Shown: piece after piece, positions 1-7,138 of the stretch
Layout: the number at the start of each line of letters is the position of its first letter
Numbering within the stretch: the first letter of the stretch is position 1
From: an uncultured Bacilli bacterium
Lineage (GTDB): Bacteria > Bacillota_I > Bacilli_A > RF39 > UBA660
Reading direction: 5' to 3'
NCBI GenBank assembly: GCA_910579535.1
Contig: CAJTUR010000018.1
Location: 1 to 32,587, forward strand
Length of the DNA stretch: 32,587 bases
Translations under genes and position numbers: made by a program
Notes under the pieces: model-generated
The model's database searches: none
Told to the model about the DNA's origin: nothing
The model's input: the letters and a program-made list of their open reading frames with translations, nothing else

Positions 1-55
1 AGTTAGATGATTTTTTTATAAATTATTTTTTAATGTAAATATATATAAAAAAGTA

Positions 56-84
56 TTGCATTACTTATTTATTTTTGATAACAT
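56..84 (+). promoter_or_regulatory. Putative promoter of the first SipW-dependent protein gene
   Basis: TTGCAT (56-61), 17-base spacer, TAACAT (79-84). It lies 25 bases before the start codon, with AAGGAGG at 94-100 as a strong ribosome binding site. The -10 is imperfect, so this is only likely. Confidence 0.45.
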
Positions 85-109
85 TTTTATAGTAAGGAGG
101 ATATAGATT

Positions 110-742
110 ATGGAACGAAAAAATACTATATTATTAACAGTTATTGCAATTGCAACTTTATTAGTAGCAGTTGTTGGAGCTACTTTTGCTTATTTTACAG
201 CATCAGTTAGTACAAACGAAGGTACTGGAGGAACAGGAACCACTACAGTTAAAAGTAAAACAACCGCAACCGCATCTATGGATTTAGGTAGTGATGTTTC
301 ACCTACTGATGGCGTTTTACCCGGTTATAAAGTGGTTAAACCTATTAGAATTACAGGTGGAACAGATACAAATGCTTCAGATATTAAAACTCAAATAACC
401 TTAACTCCAAATATACCAGCTGCTTTTGGTACTGATATCAAATACGCAATTTATGAAGTAGAAGTTACTTGTGGAACTCCTACAGAAACAACCGATGCTA
501 CTGGACTTCAACATTTTATGACTACAAGTTGTACCGATAACGATAAAACACCAGTTAAAAATGGAACATTTTCTGGAACAACTGTTGTTAATCATGATGT
601 TACTGTAACACCTAATTTTGACAAAACATATTATATTGTTATAGAGTATGAAAATAAAAATACTGTTCAAAATCCAAGTGGTGAAAATAATCAAGCTGGT
701 CAAACTTTTAGTGTACAAGTTGGATTTAAAGAAGTTAAATAA
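110..742 (+). CDS. SipW-dependent secreted protein (TasA/camelysin-like)
   Basis: This 210-residue protein is probably secreted and surface-associated. The N-terminus has a short basic stretch, a hydrophobic segment at about residues 7-24, and then GATFAYFTA. That layout is typical of the signal peptides cut by SipW-type signal peptidase in the TasA/camelysin group. The rest is Thr/Gly/Val-rich and looks like a beta-sandwich. It has two cysteines about 20 residues apart that could form a disulfide. The start is fixed by AAGGAGG ten bases upstream. A sipW-type gene lies at 2900, and three other proteins in the cluster carry TasA-like regions. Family assignment rests on the signal peptide and context; whether it forms fibres is not visible from sequence. 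Confidence 0.75.
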   Translation: MERKNTILLTVIAIATLLVAVVGATFAYFTASVSTNEGTGGTGTTTVKSKTTATASMDLGSDVSPTDGVLPGYKVVKPIRITGGTDTNASDIKTQITLTPNIPAAFGTDIKYAIYEVEVTCGTPTETTDATGLQHFMTTSCTDNDKTPVKNGTFSGTTVVNHDVTVTPNFDKTYYIVIEYENKNTVQNPSGENNQAGQTFSVQVGFKEVK

Positions 743-750
743 TTTAGTGT

Positions 751-778
751 AAAAGACTATGTACGTAGTCTTTTTTTT
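751..778 (+). terminator. Rho-independent terminator
   Basis: Inverted repeat AAAAGACTA (751-759) and TAGTCTTTT (766-774), running into eight T residues. It sits just after the stop of the secreted protein gene. Confidence 0.85.
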
Positions 779-779
779 G

Positions 780-808
780 TTGAAGATTAATTTTTTCTAT
801 GATATACT
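780..808 (+). promoter_or_regulatory. Promoter of the calcium-repeat protein gene
   Basis: TTGAAG (780-785), 17-base spacer, TATACT (803-808), followed by the ribosome binding site AAGGAGAG at about 818-825 and the ATG at 835. Confidence 0.7.
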
Positions 809-834
809 TCATATAGTAAGGAGAGTAGTTTTCC

Positions 835-2817
835 ATGGATAATAGTGAAAAAAATTTAAATGATTATCAAGAACAATATAATTTGTTACAGGCCGATGAA
901 GAAGAAGGAAAGAAAAAGAGAATTATTATTATCATTTTATTAATTTTAATTATTTTGTGTATTTGTGTTTTAGGAAGTTATACTTATTATAAATTTCGAG
1001 GTGGGATTTCAAAAACAAAGCTGAACATTGATACTAATGGTGATGGTATTCCTGATTTGAATATTGATTTAAATAAAGATGGCATTTGCGATGTAAATTG
1101 TGATACGGATGGAGATGGTAAACCAGATGTTAATTTAGATTATAATGGAAATCAAAAAGCTATTTTTAATTTAGATACCAATGGAGATGGCAAACCAGAT
1201 AAAAATTTAATTAATCAAGATACCAATGGCGATGGTGTTTGTGATTTAAATTGTGACACCAATGGTGATGGTCACCCTGATTTAAATGTAGATATGAATG
1301 GAAATGGAAAACCCGATTTGAATGTAGATACCAATGGTGATGGCAAACCAGATATAAATATTGATACAGATGGAGATGGTAAACCAGATATAAATATTGA
1401 TATAAATGGCGATGGCAAGCCAGATATAAATATTGATACAGATGGTGATGGTAAACCAGATATAAATATTGATATAAATGGGGATAGAAAACCAGATATA
1501 AATATTGATACAGATGGAGATGGCAAACCAGATGATAATCTTTTAAATCAAGATACCAATGGCGATGGTGTTTGTGATTTGAACTGTGATACTAATGGAG
1601 ATGGTAAGCCTAACACAAATATTGATATAGATGGAGATGGCAAACCAGATATAAACATTGATATCGATGGCGATGGTAAGCCAGATATTAATATAGATAC
1701 AGATGGCGATGGTAAGCCAGATATAAACATTGATATCGATGGCGATGGTAAGCCAGATATTAATATTGATACAGATGGTGACGGTAAACCAGATGATAAT
1801 CTTTTAAATCAGGATACAGATGGAGATGGCAAATGTGACTTGAATTGTGATATAAATGGAGATGGTAAGCCAGATATTAATATTGATACAGATGGAGATG
1901 GCAAACCTGATATTAATATAGATACAGACGGCGATGGTAAGCCAGATATTAATATTGATACAGATGGAGATGGCAAGCCAGATATTAATATTGATACAGA
2001 TGGTGACGGTAAACCAGATGATAATCTTTTAAATCAAGATACAGATGGAGATGGCAAATGTGACTTGAATTGTGATATAAATGGAGATGGTAAGCCAGAT
2101 ATTAATATTGATACAGATGGAGATGGCAAACCTGATATTAATATTGATACAGATGGTGACGGTAAACCCGATATAAATATAGATACGGATGGAGATGGCA
2201 AACCAGATGATAATATTGACACAGACGGAGATGGCAAATGTGATTTAAATTGTGGCAATACGTCTCCATCTATACCTTCGAATCCTAATATAAATATTGA
2301 TACAGATGGTGATGGAATTTGTGATTTAAATTGTGATACCAATGGCGATGGCAAACCAGATAAGAATATTGATACCAATGGTGATGGAATTTGTGATGTT
2401 AATTGCGATGATGCTCCAATTATCGATGTTGATCCATCCGATAATGCTATTTTATATGTTACCTATGTAAAAGCTGTAGAAGCTTTAGATATTGAGCCAG
2501 GCTGGACTGATACTCAAAAATTTACTATAGAAAATCAGTCTAATGAAACCTTAATTTTTAATATTAATTGGAAAGATGTTCATAATACTTTTACAATGCC
2601 AGGAGGTTTTACTTATACATTGAAAAGAGATGGAATTGTGGAAGGAACTTATGATGCTCCAAAAACAGATTCTAAATTAGTTGAAAGAATTATAATTCCA
2701 GCTAAAACGACTTATAGTTATGAAGTTATTTATAATTTTAATAATTTAGATCAAAATCAAAATGAAGATCAAGGAAAACAGTTTAGTGCTAAAATTGTCG
2801 CTGAAATTGTTCAATAG
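835..2817 (+). CDS. Membrane-anchored calcium-loop repeat protein with TasA-like C-terminal domain
   Basis: This 660-residue protein has four parts. Residues 1-29 are a charged, probably cytoplasmic tail. Residues about 30-51 are one very hydrophobic membrane segment, with no obvious cleavage site. From about 65 to 525 there are about 36 units of mostly 12 residues with the pattern D-x-[ND]-G-D-G-x-[PC]-D-x-N, which resembles EF-hand/thrombospondin type-3 calcium loops. Residues about 530-660 form a domain resembling the SipW-dependent proteins nearby. Several units replace Pro with Cys (DGxCDxNC), giving paired cysteines at intervals. Three-residue LIN or LLN inserts occur after three units. 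I infer an outward-facing rod stiffened by calcium, tethered at its N-terminus. Ligand and partner are unknown. The tract makes long antisense reading frames that are not genes. Confidence 0.8.
   Translation: MDNSEKNLNDYQEQYNLLQADEEEGKKKRIIIIILLILIILCICVLGSYTYYKFRGGISKTKLNIDTNGDGIPDLNIDLNKDGICDVNCDTDGDGKPDVNLDYNGNQKAIFNLDTNGDGKPDKNLINQDTNGDGVCDLNCDTNGDGHPDLNVDMNGNGKPDLNVDTNGDGKPDINIDTDGDGKPDINIDINGDGKPDINIDTDGDGKPDINIDINGDRKPDINIDTDGDGKPDDNLLNQDTNGDGVCDLNCDTNGDGKPNTNIDIDGDGKPDINIDIDGDGKPDINIDTDGDGKPDINIDIDGDGKPDINIDTDGDGKPDDNLLNQDTDGDGKCDLNCDINGDGKPDINIDTDGDGKPDINIDTDGDGKPDINIDTDGDGKPDINIDTDGDGKPDDNLLNQDTDGDGKCDLNCDINGDGKPDINIDTDGDGKPDINIDTDGDGKPDINIDTDGDGKPDDNIDTDGDGKCDLNCGNTSPSIPSNPNINIDTDGDGICDLNCDTNGDGKPDKNIDTNGDGICDVNCDDAPIIDVDPSDNAILYVTYVKAVEALDIEPGWTDTQKFTIENQSNETLIFNINWKDVHNTFTMPGGFTYTLKRDGIVEGTYDAPKTDSKLVERIIIPAKTTYSYEVIYNFNNLDQNQNEDQGKQFSAKIVAEIVQ
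1027..2409 (+). repeat. 36-bp coding tandem repeat array (calcium loops)
   Basis: About 36 tandem units, mostly 36 bases, encode the 12-residue calcium loop. Units differ at silent sites (GAT/GAC, GGA/GGC/GGT, AAA/AAG), so most are old. A higher-order unit of 225 bases also occurs: 1751-1919 and 1976-2144 are almost identical, with one mismatch seen (at the codon after AAAT). That implies a recent internal duplication. Confidence 0.9.
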
Positions 2818-2818
2818 T

Positions 2819-2843
2819 AAAAAACTCCGTTTGGAGTTTTTTT
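2819..2843 (+). terminator. Rho-independent terminator
   Basis: AAAACTCC (2821-2828), loop GTTT, GGAGTTTT (2833-2840), then further T residues. It lies directly after the stop of the repeat protein gene. Confidence 0.85.
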
Positions 2844-2845
2844 AC

Positions 2846-2874
2846 TTGTAATTTTGGGTATCCTATTTTATAAT
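2846..2874 (+). promoter_or_regulatory. Promoter of the SipW-type signal peptidase gene
   Basis: TTGTAA (2846-2851), 17-base spacer, perfect TATAAT (2869-2874). It begins three bases after the preceding terminator, so the peptidase is transcribed separately. Confidence 0.75.
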
Positions 2875-2899
2875 TAAATAGAATAGGAAGGGTAGCAAT

Positions 2900-3724
2900 A
2901 TGAAAGCAAAGGAGAATTATAGTGGCTTTAAGGGTGTTTTTAAGTTTGCACTTAATGTTATTACATGGACAGCTTTAATTATTTTAATATTGCTTGCTCT
3001 GTTTTTAGCTTATTATACAATCAATAATAAACTTTATGAACGAAAGGGAGAAAAATTTGAACCTTTTGTTTCTTTGTATACAATTGTTAGTGGTTCTATG
3101 GAGCCAAACATTAATATTTATGATGTTGTTGTTTCAAAAAAAGTTAAAAGTCCCAATGAAATAAAAGTAGGAGATGTTATTACTTTTGTTTCAACAAGTT
3201 CACTTTCAAAAGGTTTAACGGTTACCCATCGTGTTATTGAAGTCGTTAAAACGGATTTAGGAGTCGCTTATAGGACACAAGGGGATAATAATTTAAGTCC
3301 AGATACTGCTCCAGCTGAGTTTGATAATGTAATAGGGAAAGTAATTTTACGTATTCCTAAACTTGGGAAAGTTCAAGAATTTTTATCTAAAAAAGGTGGA
3401 TGGTTGATTGCTATTATTATTCCAGCTTTATTTATTATCGTTTCAGATATTTTGAAAATTTTTAAATTAGTAGGTGTTAAAAATAAAATTAATGAAATTA
3501 ATAAAAAGGATGAAAAGATAAAGAAAGAAAGAGAAAAGATTGAGTCAATACGCAAAGAGGTATTAAGAAAAAAATTAAATTTAAATACTCATGAGGCGTT
3601 TATTGAACCTATTGTTACAAAGAAGAAAACGCGTGTTGTTGTTGCTTTTGATCCCAAAGAAAAAATAAAAAGAGAGAATTATCAAAAAGAAAGACGAAAC
3701 TATCAGAAAAGAAGAAGAAGATAA
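2900..3724 (+). CDS. sipW: Signal peptidase I, SipW (ER-like) type, with basic C-terminal tail
   Basis: This membrane protease removes signal peptides and probably processes the SipW-dependent proteins at 110, 3832 and 4569. Residues about 19-41 are a membrane segment. SGSMEP at 64-69 holds the catalytic Ser66. THRV at 109-112 gives His110, which takes the place of the Lys of ordinary bacterial type I peptidases, as in SipW and ER signal peptidases. GDNN at 128-131 is the later conserved box. A second membrane segment lies at about 168-185. The last 85 residues are an unusual Lys/Arg/Glu-rich extension, probably helical or coiled-coil and cytoplasmic, ending in a run of Arg. The gene is monocistronic. 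The class is clear from the motifs; the substrates are inferred from clustering. Confidence 0.88.
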   Translation: MKAKENYSGFKGVFKFALNVITWTALIILILLALFLAYYTINNKLYERKGEKFEPFVSLYTIVSGSMEPNINIYDVVVSKKVKSPNEIKVGDVITFVSTSSLSKGLTVTHRVIEVVKTDLGVAYRTQGDNNLSPDTAPAEFDNVIGKVILRIPKLGKVQEFLSKKGGWLIAIIIPALFIIVSDILKIFKLVGVKNKINEINKKDEKIKKEREKIESIRKEVLRKKLNLNTHEAFIEPIVTKKKTRVVVAFDPKEKIKRENYQKERRNYQKRRRR

Positions 3725-3743
3725 TTTATTATTTCTTCTTTTT
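3709..3743 (+). terminator. Possible terminator overlapping the end of sipW
   Basis: GAAGAAGATAAT and ATTATTTCTTC around the stop codon can pair with one bulge, followed by a T run near 3737-3743. It overlaps the last codons of the gene and is weaker than the others. Confidence 0.5.
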
Positions 3744-3785
3744 TGTCTATATTTTGAAAACAATAAAAAAGTTCAAGATGTTTAC

Positions 3786-3814
3786 TTGTAAAATATTAAC
3801 AATTTTGGTATTAT
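3786..3814 (+). promoter_or_regulatory. Promoter of the SipW-dependent paralogue at 3832
   Basis: TTGTAA (3786-3791), 17-base spacer, TATTAT (3809-3814). The same layout and much of the flanking sequence recur before 4569. This means the open frame upstream of 3832 is promoter, not protein. Confidence 0.75.
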
Positions 3815-3831
3815 TATTATATGGTGATAGT

Positions 3832-4476
3832 ATGAGCTATAAAAATATTTTTAAGAGGGAGACTCGGGTTATTGCGATAGCAGCTATTTGTATGGCAGTT
3901 GTTTTAATTGGAGGGAGTTTTGCTTTATTTGTCCAAGTAAATCATAATCAAAATAATCAAGTGGTTGAAGCGGGCTCTTTAGTTATAGAATATTCTAATG
4001 GAAATACAGTCGATTTAACAAATACGAGTATGGACGATGAAAGTTGCTTAACTCCTAAGGATGATGTGAGTGGAGCTGGAAACGGTGGTTGTCAATTTAC
4101 TTTTACCGTTCATAATAGAGGTTCTTTACCAATGAATTATGATTTAACCATCTTTAATGATACTTCTTCATTGCCTAGTGGTGGTTCTTTTGTTGAACAT
4201 AATTATATTAAAAATACTTTGATTAAACAAGTTGGAGAAGCATCAGGTGTTGCTTTAAATAGTGCAACGTTGCTTAGTGCTCTTGAAACGGATGAAGAAG
4301 GTAAACAAATTTTAGAAAAACAAGCTGTTATTCAGCCGAATGAAACCGTTAGGTATACTTTAAATATTTGGATAGATGAAAATGCTCCAGTTGATATAAT
4401 TGGAAAATATGTCTATTTAAATTATGGTGTTAGTGGTGTAATTGAAGATGGTGAAGCGGTTTTAAGTGATAATTAA
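3832..4476 (+). CDS. SipW-dependent secreted protein, TasA-like domain only
   Basis: This 214-residue protein is predicted to be secreted. It starts MSYKNIFKRET, followed by a hydrophobic segment ending in GGSFALF, the SipW-type signal peptide layout. The mature part has NQVVEAG, a Cys pair (ESCLTP and GGCQF), VHNRGSLPMNY and WIDENAPVDIIG. All of these recur in the next gene, so the two are tandem paralogues. The frame stays open back to 3754, but a promoter occupies that stretch and the paralogue starts at the matching Met, so 3832 is chosen. Only a weak GGTGAT precedes the ATG. Likely a surface or matrix subunit; the partner is unknown. Confidence 0.78.
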   Translation: MSYKNIFKRETRVIAIAAICMAVVLIGGSFALFVQVNHNQNNQVVEAGSLVIEYSNGNTVDLTNTSMDDESCLTPKDDVSGAGNGGCQFTFTVHNRGSLPMNYDLTIFNDTSSLPSGGSFVEHNYIKNTLIKQVGEASGVALNSATLLSALETDEEGKQILEKQAVIQPNETVRYTLNIWIDENAPVDIIGKYVYLNYGVSGVIEDGEAVLSDN

Positions 4477-4500
4477 ATAGTCTTTTAGACTATTTTTTTT
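4475..4500 (+). terminator. Rho-independent terminator
   Basis: AAATAGTCT, loop TTT, AGACTATTT, then a T run to 4500. It overlaps the stop codon of the paralogue gene. Confidence 0.88.
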
Positions 4501-4522
4501 GACTTCATTGATTAACAATAGC

Positions 4523-4551
4523 TTGTAAATATTACTCAATTTTGTTATGAT
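4523..4551 (+). promoter_or_regulatory. Promoter of the two-domain SipW-dependent protein gene
   Basis: TTGTAA (4523-4528), 17-base spacer, TATGAT (4546-4551). The same ATGGTGATAGTATGA leader follows as in the upstream paralogue, so gene and promoter were duplicated together. Confidence 0.78.
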
Positions 4552-4568
4552 AAAGTTATGGTGATAGT

Positions 4569-6023
4569 ATGAACTATAAAAAGGTTTTTAAAAGAGAAAC
4601 TAAGGTTATTGCTCTTGCAGTTATTTGTATGGCCATCGTTTTGATTGGTGGAAGTTATGCTTTGTTTTTTAAAGTCAATTCTAATAGTAATAATCAAGTG
4701 GTTGAAGCTGGAGCTTTGGTTATTCGATACGATAATGGTAATGTTATTACGGTTAATGAAGACGATGAGTCTAATTGTTTAACTCCGATGAGTGATGATG
4801 AAGGCTCTGGAAACGCTGGCTGTAAGTTTACTTTAAGTGTTCATAATACAGGAACCCTTCCTATGAATTATCAATTATTAATCTACAACGATCAAGCGTC
4901 TATTCCAGCTGGTGGAACGTTTGCTGATCATAACTATATTAAACATTCTTTGAGTAAAAAAGTGTCTAATCAAAATACGAGTGATGAAGCGAGTATAGTA
5001 ATTAATGATAAAAAAACCATAGGATCTATTACAGAACTTAATCAAGATAATAAAAAAGTATTAGAAACCTCAATGATTCATGCTAATGAAACTGTTGAAT
5101 TTACTTTGAAGCTTTGGATTGATGAAAATGCGCCTGTTGATATTATTGGACAATATGTTTATTTAAAATTAGATGTTAGTGGCGAGGTGGATGACGATGT
5201 TCAAATTAGTTCTATTTTTAGTGACTATTTGGTTTCTTTATCTCAAAATGAATCTAATATTGAAAGATTTGAGCAAGTACCTACTCAACAAACAAAAGAG
5301 CTAGTGGAGTATCGTTTTACTGGAAATCAACCACATAATTATGTTTGTTTAAGCTCTGAAGAAGTTTGCGATGTTAATCATTTATATCGAGTTATAGGGG
5401 TTTTTCCAACGCAAAATGATGAAAATGAGGGTTATAATCGAAGAGTTAAATTAATAAAAGATGTAAGTTTAGAAACTCAAGCTTTTGGAGAAAATAATAA
5501 TTTTGTAGCAAGTTCTTTAAATACTTCTGTTCTGAATGGATCTTATTTGTATAGCTTAGGCGAGTACGCTAATTATATTGATCCTGCTTTATGGTATTTA
5601 GGTGGTAGTAGTACTGAGACGGACGCGATAACCCATTCCATGTCTATTAGTCCTGATTTGTTGTATGCTTCTGAAAGAAGTCGTTCTGTTTTTTCGGAAC
5701 AACCTAAAAGTTATGTAGGAAAAATTGGTTTAATGTACGGAAGTGATTATGCTTATAGTATAGGAACACGTTATCGTACAGAGAAAATTTACGATAATCG
5801 TCAAATCTATATTGAAAATTCTTGGTTAAAAGAAGGAAATGAATGGACAATTAGTGGAAGTAGTACAGCGAATGAAATGCGTTATATTCATAGTGAAGGT
5901 TACATTAATAATGGCATCACCACGAATTCTATGGAAGTACGTCCAACCTTTTATTTGAAAGCTAATGTTAAAAAAATAAGCGGAAATGGTACGTTGGAGC
6001 AACCTTATCGTTTAGGATTATAA
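4569..6023 (+). CDS. SipW-dependent secreted protein with extra C-terminal domain
   Basis: This 484-residue protein is probably an exported surface protein. Residues 1 to about 32 are a SipW-type signal peptide (MNYKKVFKRET, then a hydrophobic run ending GGSYALFF). Residues about 33-215 match the whole of the preceding protein, including NQVVEAG, the paired Cys, HNTGTLPMNY and WIDENAPVDIIGQYVYL. Residues about 230-484 are an added domain with YVCLSSEEVC, LYRVIGVFP, DPALWYLGG, KIGLMYGSDYAYS and, near the end, EVRPTFYLKA and GTLEQPY. This pattern recalls a domain common in uncharacterised Firmicutes surface proteins (DUF6273-like, by memory). Its function is not known. The short neighbour may be the same module without the functional head. 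Start chosen from the promoter and the paralogue. Confidence 0.75.
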   Translation: MNYKKVFKRETKVIALAVICMAIVLIGGSYALFFKVNSNSNNQVVEAGALVIRYDNGNVITVNEDDESNCLTPMSDDEGSGNAGCKFTLSVHNTGTLPMNYQLLIYNDQASIPAGGTFADHNYIKHSLSKKVSNQNTSDEASIVINDKKTIGSITELNQDNKKVLETSMIHANETVEFTLKLWIDENAPVDIIGQYVYLKLDVSGEVDDDVQISSIFSDYLVSLSQNESNIERFEQVPTQQTKELVEYRFTGNQPHNYVCLSSEEVCDVNHLYRVIGVFPTQNDENEGYNRRVKLIKDVSLETQAFGENNNFVASSLNTSVLNGSYLYSLGEYANYIDPALWYLGGSSTETDAITHSMSISPDLLYASERSRSVFSEQPKSYVGKIGLMYGSDYAYSIGTRYRTEKIYDNRQIYIENSWLKEGNEWTISGSSTANEMRYIHSEGYINNGITTNSMEVRPTFYLKANVKKISGNGTLEQPYRLGL

Positions 6024-6046
6024 AAATAGTTTTTACTATTTTTTTC
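6022..6046 (+). terminator. Rho-independent terminator
   Basis: AAAAATAGT (6022-6030), loop TTTT, ACTATTTTT (6035-6043), then more T. It closes the surface-protein cluster. Confidence 0.8.
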
Positions 6047-6066
6047 TTTTAGAAAGTGAGATTTTT

Positions 6067-6423
6067 ATGAAAAAGTATATGCAAGAATTTATAAAAAAAA
6101 TTGAAAAAGATTTAGAAAAGAAGCAAGAGTGTACGGAAAAAGAATTGACTGATTTGATAGAAAAAATTAGATTTTTTCAACATGAACGTTTGATTCATTT
6201 AATGGTAACTTTCTTTTTTTCTTTTCTAGCTTTAATTTTTATGGCTTTAGGAATGATTTCGTATCTTTTTTTAATACCCTTTGCCTTTTTAATTGTTTTT
6301 CTTATTTTTTATATTATTCATTATTTTTATTTAGAAAACGGAGTACAATACTTGTATCGACTTTATGATGAATTAAAAATAAAACTTCCTAAGAACGGTG
6401 TTAAAAAGAAAAGAGAAAAGTAA
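6067..6423 (+). CDS. Small membrane protein of unknown function
   Basis: 118 residues, not recognised as a named family. Residues 1-38 are strongly charged and probably form an amphipathic helix or coiled coil (many Lys and Glu). Two adjacent hydrophobic segments follow at about 42-60 and 64-85, joined by a very short turn, so both ends should face the cytoplasm. The last 30 residues are basic. Its stop codon is one base from the start of the next gene, so the two are probably co-transcribed. It might be an assembly or anchoring factor, but nothing in the sequence says so. Confidence 0.6.
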   Translation: MKKYMQEFIKKIEKDLEKKQECTEKELTDLIEKIRFFQHERLIHLMVTFFFSFLALIFMALGMISYLFLIPFAFLIVFLIFYIIHYFYLENGVQYLYRLYDELKIKLPKNGVKKKREK

Positions 6424-6424
6424 T

Positions 6425-7135
6425 ATGTATACGTCTGATTTTGTTTCTATTTATGAACAATATGGTTGGAATGATTTTGCATTGCAAATAGGAGAAGCTC
6501 TTTATTCTTATTTAAGTCAGTCTAAAGCCTCTATTCATCATCATTTGGATTTATGTTCTGGAACAGGTGTGTTGTGTCACTTTTTTTACACAAAAGGGTG
6601 CGTTACAAAAGGTGTGGATTTATCTTTAGCCATGATTGAACTTGCTAAATCTAAATACAAAGAAATAGATTTTGTATGTAGTGATGTGCTCGATTATCAC
6701 GATGATCAACATTATGATTTAATTACATGCACTTGTGATTCTTTAAATCATTTTACGAATCAAGATGATTTAAAAAGATTATTAAAGCGAGTGTCTTCTT
6801 TACTAAATGAAACAGGCTATTTTGTATTTGATGTTATTTTAAAAGAAACCGTTCAATTTGATCTTCCTCTTTTTAGTGTTCGAAGTGAAGATACATTAGT
6901 GAAGTATTTGATTCATGATTTAGGTCATTCTTTGATTCAATTAAATATTCAAGTTTTTTTTAATGAAAAGTTAATCTTTGAAAATCAATTAGTTGAAAGA
7001 ATTTATAGTCTTGAAGAAATTAAAATGAATTTAGAACAAAATGGTTTTCAAATTGAATTGATGGATGATAAGATTGGTAAAGAAGAGCAAAGAGTTAACA
7101 ATAAAATGTTTTTTATTGTTAGAAAGAAGATATAA
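6425..7135 (+). CDS. Class I SAM-dependent methyltransferase
   Basis: This 236-residue protein has a Rossmann-type methyltransferase core. Motif I is LDLCSGTGVL at about residues 41-50, followed by GVDLSLAMIELAKSK, which places the acidic residue that binds the SAM ribose. Then come DVLDYHDDQHYDLITCTCDSLNHF (the motif II/post-II region, given here with its Asp and Cys positions) and a Leu/Val-rich C-terminal half. The substrate cannot be read from the sequence; small-molecule and tRNA enzymes share this fold. An in-frame GTG lies 27 bases upstream inside the preceding gene, but the ATG at 6425, immediately after that gene's stop, gives the usual N-terminus. Confidence 0.75.
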   Translation: MYTSDFVSIYEQYGWNDFALQIGEALYSYLSQSKASIHHHLDLCSGTGVLCHFFYTKGCVTKGVDLSLAMIELAKSKYKEIDFVCSDVLDYHDDQHYDLITCTCDSLNHFTNQDDLKRLLKRVSSLLNETGYFVFDVILKETVQFDLPLFSVRSEDTLVKYLIHDLGHSLIQLNIQVFFNEKLIFENQLVERIYSLEEIKMNLEQNGFQIELMDDKIGKEEQRVNNKMFFIVRKKI

Positions 7136-7138
7136 AAA

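Noticed and set aside
1272..2378. Long minus-strand reading frames in the repeat region
   Set aside because: They mirror the 36-base repeat of the + strand gene, have no ribosome sites, and encode only Ser/Pro repeats.
1027..2409. Regular 36-base units as a CRISPR array
   Set aside because: There are no unique spacers; every unit is in frame and codes for the same calcium loop.
3754..3831. N-terminal extension of the SipW-dependent protein
   Set aside because: The stretch contains a well-formed promoter shared with the next gene, and the paralogue begins at the Met matching 3832.
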